Shown one piece after another: positions 32,892-43,558 of a stretch of DNA of 64,000 bases; positions within the stretch are counted from its first letter, which is position 1; each line of letters begins with the position of its first letter. Source of the stretch: Teichococcus aerophilus (GTDB lineage Bacteria > Pseudomonadota > Alphaproteobacteria > Acetobacterales > Acetobacteraceae); the NCBI RefSeq assembly GCF_014490485.1, contig NZ_JACTVA010000027.1, positions 1 to 64,000 of the forward strand, in the 5' to 3' direction. The notes beneath the pieces were generated by a model, which did no database searches, had not been told where the DNA came from, and saw only the letters and a list, made by a program, of their open reading frames with translations. A program made the position numbers and the translations under genes.

Positions 32892-33167
32892 TGGGCCTTG
32901 GGACGAACCATGGCGGCACGGCTGGCCAAGGCGAGGCCGCCTGGCACATGGAAGCACCGGCGGTGTGAACCGCGCGATGGAGCGGCGGCTGGACGTCCTG
33001 CGCGGGCGCAAGGCCAATAGGACGCACCCCGGGCCATGGCGGCCATGGCATCGCGCGCATATCCGGCCCGGGCCACGCCAGATGACGGCCATGACACAAA
33101 CGCCCTTGTCGTAGCCCCCTTGGCAGAGGCACACCCCGCACCGGATCCTTCCGGAGCTCCCAAAACC

Positions 33168-34178
33168 ATGACCATCAGCCGTCGTGCCCTGCTGGGCGCC
33201 GCAGCCACCTCGGGCATCGCGCCCACCCTGTTCGCGCCGGGCATCGCCCGTGCCCAGGGTTCGTTCCCCTCCCGCACCGTGCGGATCGTCGTGCCCTACG
33301 CGCCCGGCGGCTCCGTCGACCTGACCGGCCGCCTGATGGCGGAGCGGCTGCAATCCGTGCTCGGCCAGACCGTGGTCGTCGACAATCGCGGCGGCGCCGG
33401 CGGCAATCTCGGCGCCTCCGAAGTGGCGCGCTCGGAGAAGGATGGGCACACCCTGCTGCTCAGCTCCGCCTCCATCATGGCCGCCAACAAGTTCCTCTAC
33501 CGCCGTTCCATGCCGCTGGACCCGGTGAAGGACCTGGCGCCCGTCACCCGCGTCACCACCGGCACGGTGTTCATGACCGTGCGGTCGGAAAGCCCCTACA
33601 AGACCTTCCAGGACGTCATCGAGGCGGCGAAGAAGGACCCGGGCAAGCTGACCATGGGCTCCTCCGGCACCGGCACCATCAGCCACCTGACCATCTCCAA
33701 GGTCTGCAAGGTGACGGGCACGGACATCACCCACGTGCCGTATCGCGGCGGCGCGCCGGCCCTGCAGGACCTGCTCTCCGGTAACATCGACATGATGTTC
33801 GACGTCATTCCGCTGTCGATGGCGCATGTGCGCGAAGGCCGCCTGCGCGTCCTGGCCGCCGCCAGCGCCGAGCGCGTGACCTACTCGGCCGACCTGAAGG
33901 ACGTGCCGAGCATGAAGGAGTTGCTGCCGGGCAGCGGCATCGACATGCAGTCCTGGTACGGCGTGAACGTGCCGGCCGGCGTGGCGGCGGACCGCATCGC
34001 GGTGCTGCACAAGGCCATCTTGCAGGTAGTCGATACCGACGAGTTCCGCGGCAAGATGGAGCCGAACGGCTTCACCACCATCGTCGACGCCACCCCGGCC
34101 GCCTACGGCGCCTATACCGAGGCCCAGCAGGCCGTGTGGCGCCAGCTGGTCGAGGAATCCGGCGCCAGCCTGGACTGA
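33168..34178 (+). CDS. Bug/TctC-family tripartite tricarboxylate transporter binding protein
   Basis: 336 residues. The signal MTISRRALLGAAATSGIAPT contains a twin-arginine-like SRR motif. The mature part has VRIVVPYAPGGSVDLTGRLMAERL, VVVDNRGGAGGNLGASEVARS, YKTFQDVIEAAK, HVPYRGGAPALQDLLSGNIDMMFD and WYGVNVPAGV, all Bug signatures. These periplasmic proteins bind carboxylates and other small acids. No TctA or TctB genes are adjacent, as is common for the large orphan Bug sets of Acetobacteraceae and Burkholderiales. The ligand is unknown. A clean palindromic terminator follows. Confidence 0.9.
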   Translation: MTISRRALLGAAATSGIAPTLFAPGIARAQGSFPSRTVRIVVPYAPGGSVDLTGRLMAERLQSVLGQTVVVDNRGGAGGNLGASEVARSEKDGHTLLLSSASIMAANKFLYRRSMPLDPVKDLAPVTRVTTGTVFMTVRSESPYKTFQDVIEAAKKDPGKLTMGSSGTGTISHLTISKVCKVTGTDITHVPYRGGAPALQDLLSGNIDMMFDVIPLSMAHVREGRLRVLAAASAERVTYSADLKDVPSMKELLPGSGIDMQSWYGVNVPAGVAADRIAVLHKAILQVVDTDEFRGKMEPNGFTTIVDATPAAYGAYTEAQQAVWRQLVEESGASLD

Positions 34179-34205
34179 GACGGGGCTTTCGCGCAGGCAG
34201 GGGGG

Positions 34206-34231
34206 AAAGGTGGGGGAATTCCCCCACCTTT
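34206..34231 (+). terminator. Palindromic terminator after the Bug-type gene
   Basis: AAAGGTGGGGGAA pairs with TTCCCCCACCTTT, a perfect 26-base palindrome centred on GAATTC. It resembles an Rpt-A stem but lacks the flanking pyrimidine tract and inverted partner. Confidence 0.6.
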
Positions 34232-34295
34232 CTGCCATGCTGCTGTGCGATGACAATCCGGCCAACCGCTCATCCCGCCCCTGGCGGCGGGGGGG

Positions 34296-34982
34296 ATGAT
34301 CTGTTACCGCTCCTCCATGTTGGAAGACTGGACGACAGCCTTCGAGGCCTGGGTGCGTGCGAACGCCTTCTGGGCCGCGCCGGTGACGTTTCTCATCGCC
34401 TTTCTGGAATCCTTCCCGATCGTCAGCATCCTGGTGCCGTCCACGGCGCTGTTGCTGGCCGTGGGCGCGCTGGTGGGTGGCGACATGCTGTCCCCCGGCC
34501 CGGTGATCCTGGCCTGTATCGCCGGCGGCATCCTGGGCGATGCGGCGGGCTACTGGCTGGCGCGCTATATCGGCCCTTATGCGGTACGCCGCCGCCTGCC
34601 GAAATCCTGCCGCCGCATCTATGCCTGGTCCGTGGTGGTGTTCCGCCGCTGGGGCTGGTGGGCGGTGTTCATCGGCCGCTTCCTCGGCCCCATGCGGGCG
34701 GTGACGCCGCTGGCGGCCGGCGTGGTCGGCATGAAGAACTGGCCGTTCCAGACCGCCAACATCCTCTCCGCCATCGTCTGGGCGCCGCTGGTGCTGATGC
34801 CCGGCACGATTGGCGGCTGGCTGGCGCGGCAGCTGGGCGAGAACCCGGACCCGATCGCGATCGGCGCCGTGATGGCCGGCGTGCTGGTGCTGTGGGTCAG
34901 CTACCAGCGGCTTCGCCCGGTGGTGCAGGCGGCGGTGAAGGCTCGGTTGGAAGCCGGCGCCCTGCGCCGTGACCGCGCCTGA
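34296..34982 (+). CDS. DedA/SNARE-associated family membrane protein
   Basis: 228 residues. Four to six membrane segments with family marks FLIAFLESFPIVSILVPST, GGILGDAAGYWLARYIG and VFIGRFLGPMRAVTPLAAGV, where the Gly-Arg-Phe-x-Gly-Pro-x-Arg pattern is the DedA hallmark. DedA proteins sit in the inner membrane and are needed for lipid-carrier recycling and membrane homeostasis. The first ATG (34296) or residue 8 (34317) may be used. The next gene start is 334 bp on. Confidence 0.87.
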   Translation: MICYRSSMLEDWTTAFEAWVRANAFWAAPVTFLIAFLESFPIVSILVPSTALLLAVGALVGGDMLSPGPVILACIAGGILGDAAGYWLARYIGPYAVRRRLPKSCRRIYAWSVVVFRRWGWWAVFIGRFLGPMRAVTPLAAGVVGMKNWPFQTANILSAIVWAPLVLMPGTIGGWLARQLGENPDPIAIGAVMAGVLVLWVSYQRLRPVVQAAVKARLEAGALRRDRA

Positions 34983-36867
<1,885 letters not shown>

Positions 36868-36897
36868 GCAACATTCGCCCGAAGAACGCCCGCTTAG

Positions 36898-36945
36898 GCA
36901 GCGTCCGTCTGGGCAGCGTCCGTCTGGGCGCTGCCTGTTCTGGTG
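36898..36945 (+). repeat. Short tandem repeat and hairpin after the TerC-CBS gene
   Basis: GGCAGCGTCCGTCTG is repeated twice in tandem, then GGCGCTGCC pairs back with GGCAGCG. It may act as a terminator. The rest of the gap to 37225 shows no gene. Confidence 0.55.
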
Positions 36946-37225
36946 CCGTCGATATAGGGGCGGTGCATCGGGGCGCCACCTTTCTTGGCATCGGTCGCCT
37001 GGAAACCGTCTATTCAGGCACTGCCAGCACGGGCATCGCTGGCGCTGGCGGAAGAGGCCCCCGCGCGCACGTCGCAGGATCCGCGAAGTCGGGCGGATGG
37101 GCGTCGGGACAGAAGCTGCAGGTCATGACCATGGCCCGCCCTCTGGCTTCGGACTGCCCCGATCCCGCCGATGGTGGCGGACGCTCCGCCCCCGCCGCGC
37201 CTGATACGCCCCCGGCGCCAGCCAC

Positions 37226-37657
37226 ATGAGCGTGCTGGCAGCCTGCGCCGGCCTGTTCCTCGCCGCCTTCCTCGCCGCCACGCTGCTGCCGGCGCAATCC
37301 GAAGCCGTGCTGGCCGGGCTGCTGCTGTCAACCGATACCTCCCCGGTGCTGCTGGTGGCCGTGGCCAGCGCCGGCAACGTCACCGGCTCCCTGGTCAACT
37401 ACGCGCTCGGCCGCGGTATCGAGCGCTTCCGCGACCGAAGCTGGTTCCCCGTCCCCGGCCGCGCCCTGGCCCACGCCCAGCACTGGTACGCACGCGGCGG
37501 CCGCTGGGTGCTGCTGCTGAGCTGGCTGCCGGTGGTGGGCGACCCGCTGACCTTCGTCGCCGGCGTCATGAAGGAAAAATGGTGGGTGTTCCTGCTGCTG
37601 GTCAGCCTTGGCAAAACCAGCCGCTATGCCGTCCTGGCCTGGGCAGTGGCGGGGTGA
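37226..37657 (+). CDS. YqaA-type DedA-superfamily membrane protein
   Basis: 143 residues and about four membrane segments. LAATLLPAQSEAVLAGLLLS, VAVASAGNVTGSLVNYALGR and LLLSWLPVVGDPLTFVAGVM match the small YqaA branch of the DedA/SNARE-associated superfamily. It is half the length of the DedA protein encoded at 34296-34982. Inner membrane; function unknown. RBS is not obvious but the ATG opens directly on the first helix. Rpt-A copy 13 follows. Confidence 0.82.
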   Translation: MSVLAACAGLFLAAFLAATLLPAQSEAVLAGLLLSTDTSPVLLVAVASAGNVTGSLVNYALGRGIERFRDRSWFPVPGRALAHAQHWYARGGRWVLLLSWLPVVGDPLTFVAGVMKEKWWVFLLLVSLGKTSRYAVLAWAVAG

Positions 37658-37687
37658 CGGGTGCCTGGGACAGGGCGGTTCGGGGGA

Positions 37688-38064
37688 GGGAAGGCTGGGG
37701 AAAGAATTCCCCAGACCCCTTCCTTTTTCTGCGAGTTGGCGTCTCGCTTTAGGAGGTCTGGCCAACTCTTTTGAGTGAGCGTGGAAATGGGATTTTGTCT
37801 GCCAGCGCGGAACGATGGTCCGGCCTGTTGCGCAAGCCTTGGCCAAGCCGGCGCGCGGATGACCGCCCACCTCAAAACACCCAAACGAACCCGCTCCATT
37901 CGGGGCTGCCGCCATGATGACATCTAAAACAGGTCACGAGGGCTGAACCGCCAGTCGTGGAAAGTCCCAACCTCGCCCAGACCGACCGCTCCATACCAAA
38001 ACCGAAAACTCGCAGAAAAAAGAAGGGGTCCGGGGAATTCCTTCCTCGGCCTTACTTCCACCCC
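37688..38064. repeat. Rpt-A copy 13, with about 120 bp of extra internal DNA
   Basis: Left end 37688-37740 (GGCTGGGGAAAGAATTCCCC, CCCCTTCCTTTTTCTGCGAG) and right end 38003-38064 (near-consensus). The core module CACGAGGGCTGAACCGCCAG is close to the right end, as in copies 2 and 17, and about 120 bp of unrelated sequence lies before it. The unit separates convergent genes. Confidence 0.8.
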
Positions 38065-38071
38065 CCAACCA

Positions 38072-39502
38072 TCACGCCCCCGCCATGGCCGCAGACCGCA
38101 GGAACACCCCTTGGCCGCGCAACGCCGCCTGCAATTCCGGAACCGGCACCGCGCGGGGCGCCACCCCGGCCGTGGCGGCCAGGGCGGCGGCGACGCCAGC
38201 GGCCTGGCCGGTCAGCCAGCATTGCGGGATCTCGCGCAGGAAGGAGTGGCTGGTGGCGTCACAGGCCAGGTGGCGGCCAGGGGTCAACAGCCCATCCACC
38301 GCCACCGGCACCAGCGCGCCATAGGGCACCGACACATTGGCGAATTTGGGCGCCAGGCTGGGCGAGACGCCGATCTCGTCCGGCGCCACCCGGCCGTCCC
38401 AGTGCTCCCGCAGCACGGGCGAGACGCCGGCCACCCGGCGGGCATGGCGCACGCCGATCTGCGGGGCGGAGAGCATCAGGTAGGCGTTGGCGAAGCCGGG
38501 CGCGTGGGCGCGGTAGAATTCCAGGTGCCGCGTCATCAGCCGGTGGGAGGTGATCTCGACTTCGGAGAGATCCTCGACATTCACGGCGGAGTAGCCGGCC
38601 AGGCGCGGACCCATGAACAGCGCGACATCGTCCCGCCAGGACACGAAGGCCTTGTCGAAGAACCCCACCGCTGCCTTGCCGCGCGACATGAAGTCGGCGA
38701 ATTCCGCCGGCTGCTCGGCCCGCCAGCGCAGGTAGGCGGGCATGTCGGCGCCGCCGAACATCCAACTGGTGTTCATGGCGTGATGGATGTCCCGCTCATC
38801 CGCATCGCTGTCGAACGCGGCGCCGGCACGGGCGAACAGGTCGCCATCGCCGGTGGCGTCGATGGTCACGTTGGCCAGGATGGCACGGCGGCCCTGCTTG
38901 CTCTCGAACAGCACGCCGCGCACCGCCTGGCCCTCCATCACCGGTTCCGCCCCCCAGGCGTGGAAGATCGGGTGGGCGCCTGCTTCCAGCAGCATCTCCA
39001 GGCTGGTGGCCTTCAGCCATTCCGGGTCGCAGGTGGGGGAGTGGGTGACGACGCCGTGGAAGGCCGCCGTGCGCGCCTGCCACCACGCCGCCGTGGCCGA
39101 GTCGCGTGAGCCCCAGGACTCGCGCGGTGGCCCGGCCACCGCCCCCGGTGGCAGGCGGGCAAGCAGTTCCTCGGCGAAGCCGCGGATGACCAACTCGCCT
39201 GACCAGTCGGTCATGCGATCGATCCAGATGACCAGCCCGCCGGTGGAAAGCCCGCCCAGGTGGTTGTGGCGTTCCAGCAGGATGGTGCGGGCGCCCATGC
39301 GGGCGGCGGCCACGGCGGCGGCGGTGCCGGCGGGGCCACCGCCGACCACCAGCACGTCGCACACCGCGTGCACCGGGGTGCGGCGCGCCGCTTCCTCCAC
39401 CATCGCGCCCTCAGGCGGGGCGAAGCGCTGCGGCCGGCGCTGCCGCCGGGCGCCGAACACCTCGCTTTGGAAGAAAAGCCGGCCGCCATCCTGGGTTCCC
39501 AT
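38072..39502 (-). CDS. FAD-dependent oxidoreductase (FAD_oxidored family)
   Basis: 476 residues. The FAD-binding motif is DVLVVGGGPAGTAAAVAAARMGARTILLE-like (DVLVVGGGPAGTAAAVAAAR shown), followed by NHLGGLSTGGLVIWIDRM. A second conserved block is VTIDATGDGDLFARAGAAFD, and the C-terminus has LACDATSHSFLREIPQCWLTGQ with the ribose-contacting region. No signal peptide, so cytoplasmic. This family includes enzymes beside polysaccharide or secondary-metabolite genes; the substrate is unknown. The gene is divergent from the large hypothetical gene with a 165-bp gap, suggesting joint regulation. The first ATG lies 33 residues before the next, MVEEAARR. Confidence 0.85.
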   Translation of the reverse strand: MGTQDGGRLFFQSEVFGARRQRRPQRFAPPEGAMVEEAARRTPVHAVCDVLVVGGGPAGTAAAVAAARMGARTILLERHNHLGGLSTGGLVIWIDRMTDWSGELVIRGFAEELLARLPPGAVAGPPRESWGSRDSATAAWWQARTAAFHGVVTHSPTCDPEWLKATSLEMLLEAGAHPIFHAWGAEPVMEGQAVRGVLFESKQGRRAILANVTIDATGDGDLFARAGAAFDSDADERDIHHAMNTSWMFGGADMPAYLRWRAEQPAEFADFMSRGKAAVGFFDKAFVSWRDDVALFMGPRLAGYSAVNVEDLSEVEITSHRLMTRHLEFYRAHAPGFANAYLMLSAPQIGVRHARRVAGVSPVLREHWDGRVAPDEIGVSPSLAPKFANVSVPYGALVPVAVDGLLTPGRHLACDATSHSFLREIPQCWLTGQAAGVAAALAATAGVAPRAVPVPELQAALRGQGVFLRSAAMAGA

Positions 39503-39667
39503 GCAGGCAGGTTAGGCCGGAACGCGGTGGCGGAGGAGGGGGTGGCGGATGCCACCGTCACGCGGTTCTGCCTTGCCGCGCCTCGCGGCTGGCGGCGTGC
39601 GGGCGAGGGCTGCACAATAACGTGTGGCGGGCTATGCTGGCGCGCCGCCACCTGACCGGACTCGCCC

Positions 39668-41641
39668 ATGCCCGAGATGCTGCGTCCGCCCGAGCGGGAT
39701 TCGCTGATCGCCTTCCTGGAGCGCAACCTGCTGCAGGACGTGCGGCTGGGCGACCAGGACCACCAGGCATTGCGCGAAACGCTGGCGGACCGTCCCACCG
39801 CCGGCGCGGCCTGGACGGAGGCGGCGGCGCGCGCGGTGGAGCTGCTGGCGCTGCCGAAGCTTCGCCACCGCTGGTCCGCGCTGGCGGACAGGCTGACCGA
39901 CTTCCTGCTGGCCATGGGCGAAGGCCCCATCCTGCACCGCCAGGCCGCCACGCCCGGCTGCCGCATCGACAGTACGGACCCACAGGATTTCCGCGTCTCG
40001 ACCGCCGCCTATGAGTTCACCGGCGACCTCACCCGCGGCCTGCTCCGCCAGCGGCCGGCGGCCGGGGTGGAAGGGGCCGAGGTGGTGCATACCGGCCATC
40101 TGGTCGAATTCACCAGCGGCGGCGCCAACCACTGCCTGGATGTGGAGGACAGCACCAGCCATGCCGGCGTTTCCCCCCAGCCGGATGGCAGCGTGGTGCT
40201 GTTCCACGAAAGCCTGTTCTCCGCCCGCGCCGGCCTGATGCGGCGGACGCGCTTCGTCGCCCGGCTGCGCTACGAATACACGGTGCGGCCGGACGATCCC
40301 CGCGTGCAGCTGCGGGTAATGCTGAAGACCGCCCCCAAGGTCGCGCTGCGCGACATTCGCCTGACCACCGCGCTCGATGAGATGTCCGCCGCCACCACGC
40401 CTTTCGGGCATCTGGTGCTGAGCGCCGGCGGCCGTACCCTGCCGCTCTCCCAGCCGCAGGACGAGCTGACGACGCTGCATCTCGGCCGTGCCGACGCGCT
40501 CAGCCTGACCGAGACAGCCGCGGCGCCCCTGGCGACCGGGGTGCATCTCGGCTTCCCTTCCGCCGACCGGCTGATGAGCATCAAGCTGGTCTCCAAGGCC
40601 GGCGATGCCGGGTCCACCCGCCGGCCGCACTGGCTGCTGACGCGCTACCGCATCCCGCAGCTCGGCCCTGGCCAATCGGCGACAGTGGAGGAGGAGCGGC
40701 TGGTGACCTTCGGCACCCTGCAAGGCGCCGAGGCCACCTATGCCAGCCTGTTGCGGGACCCCGCGCCGCTGCGTGGGCGGGACCCAGGCCTGGCGCGCGA
40801 TATCGGCGCCGCGCTGAACGGCATGGCGACGCAGATCCTGTTCTCCACCACCAGCGGCCATGGCGGCGAGGCCCGGCTGGCGCAGATGCGGCAATGGTAC
40901 GACCGCCACGCGCCAGCCTTCCTGGCCGCGCCCCCGCCCCGGCCGCGCGAGCTGGCCTTCGCGCTGCTGTCGCTGGACGCCATGCGGCGGCTTCCCGCAG
41001 CCGCCGGGCCGGATTACGCCGCGCTGCTGGCCAGCGGCCTGAACGCCCTGCTGGCCTGCCAGGATGCCGGTGGCACCTTCATCGAACCCGGCGGGGCGCC
41101 GGACCTCGGCGGTCATGCTGCGGCGATTCTGCTGCTGTCCCGCCTCGCCATCGCTCAGCACGCCATCGCCCAGCACGGCGATTCCCAGGGCAGCCCCGAC
41201 CCCCGGCTGGCAGCCGCGCTGCGCCGGGCGCTGCTGCCCCTGCAGCTGGGCAGCATGTGGGCAGGCCAGGGCGAAGCGGCGCGCGAGCTGCCAAGCCCCA
41301 TCCTGCACGCCGCCACCACCGAGGGCGGCACCACGGATGACGGCCGCCTCTCCTCCCGCCTCGGCCTGGCGATGCGGGGCCTCGGCGTGCTGATCCTTGC
41401 CACCCGCGCCGGCGCCGTGCCGCTGGAACCGGCCGAGCGCAGCCATCTGGAAACCCTGTACGACAGCTGCTTCCGCCTGCTGCGCGGCCGCCTGCGCTCC
41501 TCCCCCGAGCAACTGGAAGTCCTGGCGGACAGCGACCGCGCCGACGGCGATGCCATCACCCAGTCCGTGGTGGCCCTGGCCCTGCTGGCACCGGACGAGG
41601 CGGTGCTGGCCCTGCCGCTGGCTGTGCCACAACCGGCCTGA
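39668..41641 (+). CDS. Large conserved-type protein of unknown function (657 residues)
   Basis: A 657-residue protein with no membrane segment or signal peptide. Residues 1-90 are helical. Residues 95-380 look beta-rich and sandwich-like (STAAYEFTGDLTRG, RYEYTVRPDDPRVQLRVML). Residues 390-650 are helical with repeating pairs (LAFALLSLDAMRRLP, DLGGHAAAILLLSRLAIAQH, ITQSVVALALLAPDEAVLAL), resembling an alpha-toroid. A beta-sandwich plus alpha-toroid is seen in polysaccharide lyases and glycosidases, but I cannot assign a family, and order differs. It is divergent from a FAD oxidoreductase and not in an operon. Confidence 0.7.
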   Translation: MPEMLRPPERDSLIAFLERNLLQDVRLGDQDHQALRETLADRPTAGAAWTEAAARAVELLALPKLRHRWSALADRLTDFLLAMGEGPILHRQAATPGCRIDSTDPQDFRVSTAAYEFTGDLTRGLLRQRPAAGVEGAEVVHTGHLVEFTSGGANHCLDVEDSTSHAGVSPQPDGSVVLFHESLFSARAGLMRRTRFVARLRYEYTVRPDDPRVQLRVMLKTAPKVALRDIRLTTALDEMSAATTPFGHLVLSAGGRTLPLSQPQDELTTLHLGRADALSLTETAAAPLATGVHLGFPSADRLMSIKLVSKAGDAGSTRRPHWLLTRYRIPQLGPGQSATVEEERLVTFGTLQGAEATYASLLRDPAPLRGRDPGLARDIGAALNGMATQILFSTTSGHGGEARLAQMRQWYDRHAPAFLAAPPPRPRELAFALLSLDAMRRLPAAAGPDYAALLASGLNALLACQDAGGTFIEPGGAPDLGGHAAAILLLSRLAIAQHAIAQHGDSQGSPDPRLAAALRRALLPLQLGSMWAGQGEAARELPSPILHAATTEGGTTDDGRLSSRLGLAMRGLGVLILATRAGAVPLEPAERSHLETLYDSCFRLLRGRLRSSPEQLEVLADSDRADGDAITQSVVALALLAPDEAVLALPLAVPQPA

Positions 41642-41651
41642 AGGCGGAGGG

Positions 41652-41905
41652 CGAAGGCCGGGGAAGGAATTCCCCGGACCATTTTTTCTGTTTTCGAATC
41701 TTCCCAGCGTGCCTGTTGAGAGGCGTATCCTGGCGTCCGACTGGTGCGCCGGAGGGTCTTAGACCTCCGGCTACTGAGGGTTCAGCCCGCGTGGCCCATT
41801 TTTAATACCATCACGAAGCGCCGCCTCGACCCTGACGCGCGACGCCAAACTGCCAAAAAGAAGATGGGGTCCGGGGAATTCCCTCCCCGGCCTTCCTCCA
41901 TTTCG
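41652..41905. repeat. Rpt-A copy 14
   Basis: 254 bp. The left end (41652-41700) is GGCCGGGGAAGGAATTCCCC with CATTTTTTCTG; the right end (41846-41905) has GGGGAATTCCCTCCCCGG. The dyad GCCGGAGGGTCTTAGACCTC (near 41749-41768) and GGGTTCAGCCCGCGTGGCCC are near-consensus, in the same orientation as copy 16. Confidence 0.88.
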
Positions 41906-42109
41906 ACACTGGACCTTTGCCCGTCGGCCACCTCAGGAAACGGCGCCTCCGGCAGCCGTTCCGGCTCACGCCCGCGTGGTGCCCCATCCCTGTGCTTGAA
42001 TCGAAACAAGCCGGAAGCACGCAACACATTCGCGTTGCGCGCCCTGGCCGGTCAGGCGCCAGCGGGCGATAAGGCCCGCCCTGTCCAGCCCCTGGGGGAT
42101 GCCGACACC

Positions 42110-43081
42110 ATGCTGATTGCCGCCCGCCTGCCGCGTTCCCGCCCCGCCCCTGCCGCCCCGCGCGAAGCTTGCGTGCCACCCGCGAAGGCGCCCGGCGCCG
42201 GGGCCCGCGCGTTGCGCCGGGTTGCCGCCTGGCTGGGGGCCAGCCTGTTGCTGGCGGGCTGCGCCACGCAGGCGCCGCCGGTGGCCACGCTGGCGCCGCC
42301 CTTGCCCTATCCGTCCTCGACGCGGGAGCGGGCCATCCGCATCGCGCTGGAGGAATGGCGGGAGTGGGGCAGCGTGGTGGTGGACGATGCCCGGCCCCGC
42401 CCGCGTTCCACCGGCCCCGGGCTGGAATCCAGCCTGACCAACTTCCCCCGCGTCCTCGCCTACTGGCGCGCGGTGGAGGGGGAGACCGGCGCCCGCGCCG
42501 CGATCGACCGCAACCGCAACCGCTACGCCACCATCCTGGCCCAGCCCGGCGCCCCGGGCGAGCTGTGGGGCGAGCCCGCCTGGTCGGCGGCGTTCATCAG
42601 CTACGTGTTGCGCAATGCGGGCGTGGACCAGCGGGAATTCCCCTCTTCCGCCGCGCATGCCTTCTACATCGACGGCATGCTGGCGGATGCCGCGGCCTTC
42701 CCGGCCCAGGCCTCCTTCATCCCGCATGATGTCGGCGCCTATGCCCCGGTGCCGGGGGACCTGGTCTGCGCCGACCGCTCCCGCCGGCCGCTGGCGAACT
42801 GGCGGGACCGGCTGGCCGAGCGTGGCGAGTTCCGGCCCATGCATTGCGACATTGTCGTCGCCGCCTCGCCCGGGGTGGTGCAGGCGGTGGGCGGCAACGT
42901 GGCCGATTCGGTCACGCTCTCCCGCTTCCCGGCGGATGCGTCGGGCCGGTTGCTGGCGCGGCCGGCGGGCCACGCCGCCTGGTTCGCGGTGTTCGAGAAC
43001 CGGCTGGGCCGCCTGCCGCCCTTCGGCCAGGCGCCGGGCGTGCCGGTGGCAGGGCTGCGCACGGGGCGCGCGCGGTCTTAG
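42110..43081 (+). CDS. DUF2272 domain lipoprotein
   Basis: 323 residues. A basic N-terminus leads to a lipobox LLLAGC near residue 48, so the mature protein is probably membrane-anchored in the periplasm. The DUF2272 region has EEWREWGSVVVDDA, EPAWSAAFISYVLRNAGVDQ, SSAAHAFYIDGML and PGDLVCADRSRRP, patterns shared with CHAP-like fold enzymes (possible Cys, His and Asp catalytic residues). Function is unknown; cell-wall activity is an inference. The ATG at 42110 is chosen; the long upstream open frame holds repeat DNA. The TAG stop (43079-43081) is formed by an Rpt-B repeat. Confidence 0.75.
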   Translation: MLIAARLPRSRPAPAAPREACVPPAKAPGAGARALRRVAAWLGASLLLAGCATQAPPVATLAPPLPYPSSTRERAIRIALEEWREWGSVVVDDARPRPRSTGPGLESSLTNFPRVLAYWRAVEGETGARAAIDRNRNRYATILAQPGAPGELWGEPAWSAAFISYVLRNAGVDQREFPSSAAHAFYIDGMLADAAAFPAQASFIPHDVGAYAPVPGDLVCADRSRRPLANWRDRLAERGEFRPMHCDIVVAASPGVVQAVGGNVADSVTLSRFPADASGRLLARPAGHAAWFAVFENRLGRLPPFGQAPGVPVAGLRTGRARS

Positions 43082-43182
43082 AGCAGGATGCGTCCACACT
43101 CGCTTCCACACTATGCCATTGTTTGGTCGTGTGATTCAGGCTTTCGGTGGTTCCACCTCGGGCCATCGCGCTTTCACCGCCG
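43079..43182 (+). repeat. Rpt-B copy overlapping the stop codon of the DUF2272 gene
   Basis: It starts TA-GAGCAGGATGCGTCC and ends near GGCCATCGCGCTTTC. The second hairpin (GTGTGATTCAGGCTTTCGG... GTTCCACCTCGGGCCATCGC) is conserved relative to 2650. The TA plus G give the TAG of the upstream gene. The right end is worn; a second worn end (TTCACGCTCTAG) lies near 43408-43419. Confidence 0.7.
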
Positions 43183-43558
43183 GGGGCGCGGCGGGGCTTT
43201 TCCGGCGCGCCTTCGGCTCGGCGGCAGACGCGGCGGTGACGGGGGTTCTCCGGCATGTCCCCGCGCGGCCTCGGGCTTCGCGGGCACTGCCCGGAAGCCA
43301 CGGGCCCGCGTGGGAAAAAAGCGCGCCCCTGCATATTCTTCCCCGGCCTTTCCCGTCTCCGGGCGTTCACCTCCGGGCCCATCCTTTTGGGTGATTTCCC
43401 CTGGAGCCTTCACGCTCTAGGCTGGCGTTGATCGGCGTGATCCACGCCGCCGGCTACTCGGGCCGGCGCGTTTCACGCTCCATGTTCTGGTTGATATGCG
43501 TGATGCACGACGCTGGCTGCGTCAGCCGTGCCGTCATGCCCTAGGAGAGTCCTGAGCC
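43183..43558. other. Gap before the OYE-type gene, no gene seen
   Basis: About 375 bp. It holds a possible extra Rpt-B right end near 43408-43419 and two similar stretches, GTTGATCGGCGTGATCCACG (43428-) and GTTGATATGCGTGATGCACG (43490-), whose role is unknown. Confidence 0.35.

Noticed and set aside
42110-43081. Start of the DUF2272 lipoprotein at 41744
   Set aside because: The upstream part of the open frame translates Rpt-A repeat DNA and would displace the lipoprotein signal from the N-terminus.
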